Made by a program: the position numbers and the translations under genes
The notes under the pieces: model-generated
Told to the model about the DNA's origin: nothing
Seen by the model: the letters and a program-made list of their open reading frames with translations, nothing else
The model's database searches: none
DNA from: an uncultured Faecalibacterium sp.
GTDB lineage: Bacteria; Bacillota; Clostridia; Oscillospirales; Ruminococcaceae
Assembly: GCA_944386015.1 (NCBI GenBank)
Contig: CALWZK010000008.1
Span: 1 to 54,038 of the forward strand
DNA: 54,038 nucleotides
Direction of reading: 5' to 3'
In this document: piece by piece, positions 48,178 through 54,038 of the stretch
How the letters are laid out: each line of letters starts with the position of its first letter
Numbering within the stretch: the stretch's first letter is position 1

Positions 48178-49647
48178 ATGTACGACCATGGCGTCGGCGT
48201 AGTCGAACAATCCACCAGTCTCACCACGCCGGTGGAAAGCGCGGCGGGGCTGCAGGTGATTTTCGGCACCGCCCCCATCCATCTGCTGAAGGACCCGGCG
48301 GCTGCTGTCAACAAGCCCTTCCTCTGCTACTCCTTCGGGGAGTGCCAGCTGGGGCTGGGCTATTCCGATGATTTCAAGGACTTCACCCTCTGCCAGAGCA
48401 TGGACGCCAGCTTCCGGGTGTTCAGCGTGGCCCCGGTGATCCTGGTGAACGTCCTGGACCCCAGCAAGGAGAGCCACACCACCGCCAACGAGGAGGCAGA
48501 CTACCCCGTGGCCGAGGGGGTGGTGCGGTACGACAAGCCTTTTGTGCTGCTGAACACCCTGTCGGTGAAAAACGGGGACACCCCCCTCACCGAGGGGGAG
48601 GACTACCTGGCCGAACACGCCGAGGACGGCTCGGTGACCATCACCCTGCTGGATGAGGCCGCCGAGGCCGAGACGGTGAAGATCGCCAGCACCAGCCTCA
48701 ACCCCGCCGGGGTGACCAATGCCGACATCGTGGGGGGCGTGGACGTGGAGACCGGCGCCGAGACCGGCATCGAGATGGTCCGCCGGATCTATCCCAAGTT
48801 CGGCATGACCGCCGGCATCCTGCTGGCCCCCGGCTGGAGCCAGGACCCGGTGGTGACCGCAGCCCTCCAGGCCAAGACCGAGGGAATCTGCGGGGTGTTC
48901 CGGGCCCAGACCTACATCGACATCGGCACAGACAAGAAAAAGGGCGGCGCTGCCGTCTACACCGAGGTACGGACCGCCAAGGAAAAGCAGGGGGTCACCT
49001 CGGCCTTTGCGGCAGCCCTCTGGCCCATGGTGGCGGTGGGCAGCAAGACCTATGCCATGTCGGCCATGCTGGCCCCCCTGACCGCCACGGTGGACGCCGG
49101 CAACGACGATGTGCCCTACGAGAGCCCCTCCAACAAGGACCTGCGGATCACCGGCACCGTCCTCCACGACGGCACCGAGGTGCTGCTGGACCAGCAGCAG
49201 GCCAACGACCTGCTGAACGCCAACGGCATCATCACCGCCATCAACGCCAGCGGCTGGAAGGCCTGGGGCAACAACACCGCCGCCTATCCCTCCACCACCG
49301 ACCCCAAGGACCGGTTCCTGGCGGTGCGGCGGTTCTTCAACTGGGACGCCAACAACTTCATCCTGACCTATTTCCAGAAGGTGGACAACCCCGCCAACAC
49401 CCGGCTGGTCCAGTCCATCGTGGACAGCCAGAACATCAAGGGCAACGGCTATGTGGCCCGGGACTATGTGGCGGGCTACCGGTGCGAGTTCCGGGAGGAG
49501 GAAAACCCGGTCACCGACCTGCTGAACGGCCACCTGACCACCCATACCTTCCTGGCGCCCTACACCCCGGCGGAATACATCGAGAATATCAACGAATACG
49601 ACATCGATGCCCTGCAGACAGCTTTGACCGGAGGTGACGCAGCGTGA
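48178..49647 (+). CDS. Tail sheath protein
   Basis: 489 residues forming the contractile sheath. MYDHGVGVVEQSTSLTTPVE at the start and the C-terminal third (DPKDRFLAVRRFFNWDANNF, NGYVARDYVAGYRCEF) match myovirus sheaths of the FI type. It is the clearest sign of a contractile tail. AAGGTG upstream of the ATG. Confidence 0.92.
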   Translation: MYDHGVGVVEQSTSLTTPVESAAGLQVIFGTAPIHLLKDPAAAVNKPFLCYSFGECQLGLGYSDDFKDFTLCQSMDASFRVFSVAPVILVNVLDPSKESHTTANEEADYPVAEGVVRYDKPFVLLNTLSVKNGDTPLTEGEDYLAEHAEDGSVTITLLDEAAEAETVKIASTSLNPAGVTNADIVGGVDVETGAETGIEMVRRIYPKFGMTAGILLAPGWSQDPVVTAALQAKTEGICGVFRAQTYIDIGTDKKKGGAAVYTEVRTAKEKQGVTSAFAAALWPMVAVGSKTYAMSAMLAPLTATVDAGNDDVPYESPSNKDLRITGTVLHDGTEVLLDQQQANDLLNANGIITAINASGWKAWGNNTAAYPSTTDPKDRFLAVRRFFNWDANNFILTYFQKVDNPANTRLVQSIVDSQNIKGNGYVARDYVAGYRCEFREEENPVTDLLNGHLTTHTFLAPYTPAEYIENINEYDIDALQTALTGGDAA

Positions 49648-50165
49648 ACAACATCCCCAGCAAAATCCACAGCTATCACCTGTATAACGATGATCTGGGG
49701 GGCCGGTTCTTCGGCATGGGGGATGAGTGCACCCTGCCCGACTTCGAGGCCCTGACCGAAACCCTCAGCGGCGCCGGCATCCTGGGAGAGCTGGACGACC
49801 CGGCCCCCGGCCACTTCTCCAACCAGCAGATGGAGATCCCCTTCCGGGTGCTGGACGAGGAGCCGGTAAGCCTGATGGACACCACCAAGGCGGTCAAGCT
49901 GACCATGCGGGGTGCCCTGCAGGCTCTGACGTCGGAGGGGGACACCGCCTTCCGGCCGCTGAAGGTGGTGGTACGGGGCAAATGCGCCACCCTGAAGCTG
50001 GGCACCCTGAAGAACGCCAGCGCCATGAGCTCCAGCGTCACCCTGAATATTTCCTACATCAAGATTTCGCTCAACGGCAAGGAACTGGTGGAGCTGGACA
50101 AGCTCAACGGCATTTTCAAGATCGACGGTAAGGACATCCTGCAGAAAGTGAGGGAGATGACCTGA
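49644..50165 (+). CDS. Tail tube protein, FII family
   Basis: 173 residues, beta-rich: NNIPSKIHSYHLYND at the start, LTMRGALQALTSEGDTAFRP and a C-terminal LVELDKLNGIFKIDGKDIL, the hallmark of P2 FII-like tubes. GTG start overlapping the sheath stop. Confidence 0.87.
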   Translation: MNNIPSKIHSYHLYNDDLGGRFFGMGDECTLPDFEALTETLSGAGILGELDDPAPGHFSNQQMEIPFRVLDEEPVSLMDTTKAVKLTMRGALQALTSEGDTAFRPLKVVVRGKCATLKLGTLKNASAMSSSVTLNISYIKISLNGKELVELDKLNGIFKIDGKDILQKVREMT

Positions 50166-50166
50166 T

Positions 50167-50568
50167 ATGAACGCACATATTTCTGACCCCAATGTCCTGG
50201 AGCCCGCGGCCCAGAATCCCCAGAATTTCGAGATCACCCCCGCGGCTGCCCACGACACCGAGGACCAGGAGGACCTGGTCCTCCGCTTCAAAAAGCCCTA
50301 TTCCTTCGAGGGGGAGACCTATACCGAGGTGGACCTCAGCGGCCTGGAGGACCTCTCGGCCGCCGACCTGTGCAAGGTGGGCAAGATGGTGAAAAAGACC
50401 GACGGGGTGGACCCCATCGCCGAGATGTCCCTGCCCTATGCCATCTTCATGGCGGCCCGGGTCACCGGCAAGCCCCTGGAATTTTTCCAGCAGCTGCCCG
50501 CCCGGGAGGCCGTCAAGCTGAAAACCCTTGTGGCGGGTTTTCTCTACGGCGGGGATGGGGAGGAATAA
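50167..50568 (+). CDS. Tail assembly chaperone, Mu gp41-like
   Basis: 133 residues; LRFKKPYSFEGETYTEVDLS, GLEDLSAADL and LPYAIFMAARVTGKPLEFFQ match the family. It helps load the tape measure during tail growth. A second frame overlaps its end (see next entry). Confidence 0.8.
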   Translation: MNAHISDPNVLEPAAQNPQNFEITPAAAHDTEDQEDLVLRFKKPYSFEGETYTEVDLSGLEDLSAADLCKVGKMVKKTDGVDPIAEMSLPYAIFMAARVTGKPLEFFQQLPAREAVKLKTLVAGFLYGGDGEE

Positions 50569-50735
50569 CCCCGCCGGAAATCCGCAAGGCCTGTGTGGCC
50601 CTGTCCCTGCAGCTCCACAGCGGGATTGATTACTTTTTGGAAATGTCCCTGGAGGACCTGAACGATCTGGCAAAGGTGGTGATGGAGTATGTCCAAGAGC
50701 AAAGTCATGGAACTGGCCATCAAAATCGCCGGTAA
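50566..50735 (+). CDS. Tail chaperone extension in the -1 frame
   Basis: An open frame shifted by -1 relative to the chaperone encodes about 55 residues (PPEIRKACVALSLQLHSGID, then YFLEMSLEDLNDLAKVVMEY) ending inside the tape measure gene. No start codon with a good ribosome binding site is available, so a programmed -1 frameshift near 50536-50566 is likely, as in many phage chaperone pairs. I could not find a classic slippery heptamer. Confidence 0.55.
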
Positions 50736-52914
50736 GGTGGACAAATCCCTGGGCACCAGCGTCAAAACCTCCTCCAAGCAGCTGAACACCATCATCCAGG
50801 CTGCCAACAAAGTGTCTGACGTGACAACGGTCGGCTTGGCAGCCATGGGTACTGGCGCCATGGCGGCTGCTAAATATCTGACGGATCTGGGCGGGGAGTG
50901 GCAGAAGGCCACCAACCAGGTGGCCTCCTCCACCGGCGCGGCGGGCGCAGAGCTGGAAAAGCTCCGCAGCGTCATGGAGACGGTCTACGCCAACAACTTC
51001 GGCGCCGACGTCAACGACGTGGCCGAGGCGGTGGCCCTGGTGGACAAAAACATGGCCGGCCTGAGCCAGAACGGCATGGTCCAGGCCACCCAGGGGGCCA
51101 TTGCCCTGCGGGACGCCTTTGGCTATGACGTGGCCGAATCCACACGGGCCGCCGAGGCCATCCGCAAAAACTTTGGCGTCTCGGCGGAAAAGGCCTTTGA
51201 CCTGATCGCCGCCGGCGCCCAGAACGGCCTGGACTTCTCGGGGGAACTGATCGACACCATCAACGAATACTCGGTCCAGTTCTCCAAACTGGGCCTGTCT
51301 GCCGACGATATGTTCCAGATCCTCCAGTCGGGTGCCGACGGCACCGCCTGGAACCTGGACAAGGTGGGCGACGCGGTGAAGGAGTTTTCCATCCGGGCCA
51401 TCGACGGCAGCGACACCACCATCAGCGCCTTCCAGGCCCTGGGCTACAATGCCGACGAAATGATGGCCACCTTCGCCGCCGGCGGAGAGGGCGCAAACCA
51501 GGCCTTTTTCGAGGTTTTGGACCAGCTGCTGGCCATGGACGACCAGGTCCAGCGGGACGCCGTGGGCGTCAAGCTGTTCGGCACCATGTGGGAGGATCTG
51601 GGCGCCGGGGCCCTGCAGGCCATGGCCGACGCCTCCTCGGCGGCCTACAGCACCGGCGAGGCCCTGGAACAGATCAACCAGACCAAGTACAACGACCTGG
51701 ACAGCGCCCTGGAAGGGGTGCGCCGCCACCTGGAAGTGGCCATGCTGCCCGCCGCCGACGCGGTGTATCAATCCCTGATGGAGCACATGCCCGAGGTCAC
51801 CGGCGCCTTGGATGCCATGTCCCCCGTGATCCAGGAGATCGCGGGGGATTTCGGCGACATGGCCGCCGGCGCTTTTGCCGACGCTCTGCCCCAGCTGGCG
51901 GCGGGCCTGCGGGATTTTGTGGCCTGGCTGCCCGGGGCCTACGACGCCGCCCAGCCCTTCCTGTCCTTCCTGTGGCAGCACAAAGGGACGGTGGCCGCCT
52001 TTGCGGTGGCCCTGCGGATGGTGGGCCCGGCGGTGAACACCGTCTCCAAGGGGATGGCAGCCTTCAGCCAGGCAAAGACCTTCTTTGCCCTGCTCCAGGC
52101 CTCGGGCAAGCTGGGCCAGTTTGTCACCATCCTGAAAACCGCCGGCACAGCCCTGGCGGGGCCCCTGGGGGTCATTCTGGCCATCGGCACCGCCCTGGTG
52201 CTGTTGTATCGGAACTGGGGCCAGGTGGACGCCCTGGTCCAGTCCTTCATCGCCATGGTGGGGGAGCGCTTCCCGGCGGCGGGGGCCTATTTACAGGCCT
52301 TCTGGCAGTCCATCCAGGCCGCCGCAGGCAACGCCCAGGCCATCATCCAAAACCTTTTGGATTTTGTGGGCAACGTCTTTGCCGGCAACTGGTCCGCCGC
52401 CTGGCAGAACGTGGTCAACATCTTCGGCAACATTTTCGGGATGCTGGGCAACATCGCCAAGGCACCCATCAACGGGGTGATTGCCCTCATCAACCGGGCC
52501 ATCGAGGGGATCAACGGCCTGGCCGTGGATATCCCCGACTGGGTGCCGGTGGTGGGGGGCAAAACCTTGGGCTTTTCCATTCCCACCATCCCCCAGCTGG
52601 CGGCGGGCGGCATCGCCACCCGGCCCACCCTGGCCCAGATCGGCGAGGGCGGCGAGCCGGAAGCGGTGATGCCCCTGTCCAAGCTGGCCCAACTGCTGGA
52701 TCAATGGCCGAAACCCGGCCCCAATGGCCGGGGCGGCGGCGCCGCCGGGGGCGATCCCATCACCTTTGCCCCGGTGTTCAACTTCTACGGCGGTACCCCC
52801 ACCAGGGAGGAAGCCCAGGAGGCCGGCCGGATCAGCTTTGCCGAGTTCAAGCGGCTCTACAAGCAAATGCGGGCCGAGGAGCGCCGGAAGAACTTCCGCA
52901 CCGATCCGGTTTAG
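50689..52914 (+). CDS. Tail tape measure protein
   Basis: 741 residues, setting tail length. N-terminal helical domain with a TP901-type core (about 75-280; VMETVYANNFGADVNDVAEA), hydrophobic central stretches (about 440-520) and a C-terminal LAAGGIATRPTLAQIGEGGE segment. Short for a tape measure, predicting a short tail. ATG lies inside the chaperone extension. Confidence 0.9.
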   Translation: MSKSKVMELAIKIAGKVDKSLGTSVKTSSKQLNTIIQAANKVSDVTTVGLAAMGTGAMAAAKYLTDLGGEWQKATNQVASSTGAAGAELEKLRSVMETVYANNFGADVNDVAEAVALVDKNMAGLSQNGMVQATQGAIALRDAFGYDVAESTRAAEAIRKNFGVSAEKAFDLIAAGAQNGLDFSGELIDTINEYSVQFSKLGLSADDMFQILQSGADGTAWNLDKVGDAVKEFSIRAIDGSDTTISAFQALGYNADEMMATFAAGGEGANQAFFEVLDQLLAMDDQVQRDAVGVKLFGTMWEDLGAGALQAMADASSAAYSTGEALEQINQTKYNDLDSALEGVRRHLEVAMLPAADAVYQSLMEHMPEVTGALDAMSPVIQEIAGDFGDMAAGAFADALPQLAAGLRDFVAWLPGAYDAAQPFLSFLWQHKGTVAAFAVALRMVGPAVNTVSKGMAAFSQAKTFFALLQASGKLGQFVTILKTAGTALAGPLGVILAIGTALVLLYRNWGQVDALVQSFIAMVGERFPAAGAYLQAFWQSIQAAAGNAQAIIQNLLDFVGNVFAGNWSAAWQNVVNIFGNIFGMLGNIAKAPINGVIALINRAIEGINGLAVDIPDWVPVVGGKTLGFSIPTIPQLAAGGIATRPTLAQIGEGGEPEAVMPLSKLAQLLDQWPKPGPNGRGGGAAGGDPITFAPVFNFYGGTPTREEAQEAGRISFAEFKRLYKQMRAEERRKNFRTDPV

Positions 52915-53127
52915 AGCAACCCCAGAAAAAGTCAACAATCTACTGCAAACGCCGGACACAGGTGACATTGGTTCCTCAAGTTTCAGATTCGGGAAAGCCC
53001 GTGTCTTTTCATTTGAATGCCCACCCACCCGCCCTTTATTGGAACCTGGGGCTTCGCCCCAGACCCCATTCTGGGTGTATGGCAGGCTTCACGCTATTTC
53101 TTGGGATTGCTCTAAGGAGGGGATTTC
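52915..53127 (+). other. Non-coding insertion in the tail operon
   Basis: 213 bases with lower GC than the neighbours and no usable frame. It contains a perfect hairpin CTGGGGC-TTC-GCCCCAG (53046-53062) followed by ACCCC, without a T-tract. Such a gap is unusual in a packed tail module. Confidence 0.6.
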
Positions 53128-53337
53128 ATGGAAGCAACCTACACCACCCGGGCGGGGGACGCCTGGGACCTCATCGCCTACCGGGTCTACGGGGATGTGA
53201 AGTACACCGGCTGGCTGATGGAGCACAATTTCCCCCTGCTGGATGTGTTTGTGTTTGATGCCGGGACGGTCCTCAACACCCCGCCCCTGCCGGCAGAGCA
53301 GGCCGTCTCCAGCCTGCCCGCCTGGAGGACCCGGTGA
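53128..53337 (+). CDS. Tail protein X
   Basis: 69 residues with a LysM-like fold: YTTRAGDAWDLIAYRVYGDV, then VFVFDAGTVLNTPPLP, as in P2 gpX. It helps join the tail hub. AAGGAGGGG precedes the ATG. Confidence 0.85.
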   Translation: MEATYTTRAGDAWDLIAYRVYGDVKYTGWLMEHNFPLLDVFVFDAGTVLNTPPLPAEQAVSSLPAWRTR

Positions 53338-54038
53338 GGCCCCGGCGGGCAGAGGCCGCCCTGGTGTGGGACGGGGCGGCGGTGACCACCGACATGATCG
53401 GCTCCAAGGGGGTAGTGACCTACACCGACCCGGCCGACGGCGAGTCGGACACCATCGACATCCAGATCAACGACCGGGACGCCCAGTGGGCGGGGGACTG
53501 GCTGCCCCAAAAAGGGGACACCCTCACCGCCCAGATTTTGATTTATGACTGGGACGCCGAGGGGGACGACCGCAGCTTTGACTGCGGGTCCTTCACCCTG
53601 GACGATTACAACTTTTCGGGCTGGCCCCGGACCGGCACCATCTCAGGGGTGTCGGTGCCGGCGGACACCTCTTTCAAGGCCACCAGCCGCACCAAGACCT
53701 GGGAGAAAGCCACCCTCCAGGCCATCGGCCAGGAGATTGCGTCCCGGGCGGGGATCACCCTGGTGTGGGATGTAGAGGGCGGGGACGTGCCCATCGAAAC
53801 GGTGGAGCAGACCGAGCAGAACGACTGCGATTTTTATACCCAGCTGTGTGAGACCTACGGCCTCTGTCTGAAGCTCTACGCCCAGAAGCTGGTGGTGTAT
53901 GACCGGGAGGCCTACAAGGCCAAGGAGCCGGTGGACACCCTCCGCAGGGAGGACATCCAGACCTGGAACTGGCACACCAAGCTGGAGGGCACCTACACCG
54001 GCGGCGAATACACCTACACCGAGCCCAACTCGGAGGAG
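53334..54038 (+). CDS. Baseplate hub / late control protein gpD, 3' end cut by window
   Basis: At least 235 residues from a GTG overlapping the protein X stop (GTGA). TYTDPADGESDTIDIQINDR and WAGDWLPQKGDTLTAQI near the start and EQNDCDFYTQLCETYGLCLK later match P2 gpD-type hubs. No stop occurs before the window ends. Confidence 0.85.
   Translation, partial: MRPRRAEAALVWDGAAVTTDMIGSKGVVTYTDPADGESDTIDIQINDRDAQWAGDWLPQKGDTLTAQILIYDWDAEGDDRSFDCGSFTLDDYNFSGWPRTGTISGVSVPADTSFKATSRTKTWEKATLQAIGQEIASRAGITLVWDVEGGDVPIETVEQTEQNDCDFYTQLCETYGLCLKLYAQKLVVYDREAYKAKEPVDTLRREDIQTWNWHTKLEGTYTGGEYTYTEPNSEE

Larger units (their letters stand above)
23855..54038. mobile_element. Prophage, left end to window edge (contractile-tailed, incomplete)
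   Basis: Begins in a tRNA 3' end next to a tyrosine integrase. Lysogeny control, early, replication, packaging, head and contractile tail genes follow in normal order. Terminase of the lambda GpA type, a lambda-type portal and a tail sheath identify a cos-type packaging myovirus-like phage. It continues past position 54038; baseplate, fibre, lysis genes and the right attachment site are not visible. Confidence 0.93.

Overview
The window looks like chromosomal DNA of a GC-rich, strictly anaerobic gut Firmicute, probably of the Oscillospiraceae/Ruminococcaceae type. This is inferred from the T-box leader, the oxygen-independent cobalamin route, strong AGGAGG-type ribosome binding sites and very high third-position GC. 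Coordinates 1 to about 23,850 are host chromosome. About 23,855 to the right edge is a prophage that continues beyond the window.

Host part. Positions 1-960 hold no credible gene but carry GC-rich repeats and hairpins. An asparagine synthetase gene (asnB, minus strand) sits behind a T-box leader, and its promoter overlaps the end of an upstream Fur-family gene. A GntR/FCD regulator and a tRNA-dihydrouridine synthase follow on the plus strand. From 5,439 a promoter, a cobalamin riboswitch and an intrinsic terminator precede a tightly coupled run of 18 cobalamin genes: cbiD, cbiL, cbiF, cbiG, cbiH, cbiJ, cbiET, cbiA, cobT, cobU, cobS, a mini cobU-like gene, cobC, cbiB, cobD, cbiP, cobA/btuR and cbiC (5,902-21,773). 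Together they cover nearly everything from cobalt-factor II to cobalamin. The cobalt chelatase, cobalt transporter and early tetrapyrrole genes are not here. A TraX-like membrane protein closes the run. A convergent Tat/lipoprotein with a flavin-binding domain ends the host part.

Prophage. The left end lies in a tRNA-Gly-like 3' fragment (23,855-23,883) next to a tyrosine integrase. Then come a consensus promoter driving an apparent small RNA, an Ltp-type superinfection-exclusion-like protein, and a CI-like S24 repressor divergent from a small HTH gene with four TTGC-N6-GCAA operators. Next are small early genes, two of them minus-strand genes behind duplicated promoters. A structured non-coding region follows with two tRNA-like elements (28,999-29,483). 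The replication block contains a DnaD-like protein, a DnaB helicase and a RusA-like resolvase. A sigma-like late activator follows, then a tRNA-Pro(UGG). The structural block encodes lambda-type terminase, portal, protease, capsid, head-tail joining proteins, tail sheath, tube, chaperone, tape measure, protein X and gpD. The sheath makes it a contractile-tailed (myovirus-like) phage. Lysis genes and the right attachment site are outside the window.

Most unusual features: the two tRNA-like elements, the orphan small RNA by the integrase, the duplicated small-gene modules (one sharing the start of rusA), the tRNA-Pro cassette flanked by a repeat also found in the host chromosome, and the mini CobU and N-extended CobS in the cobalamin operon.
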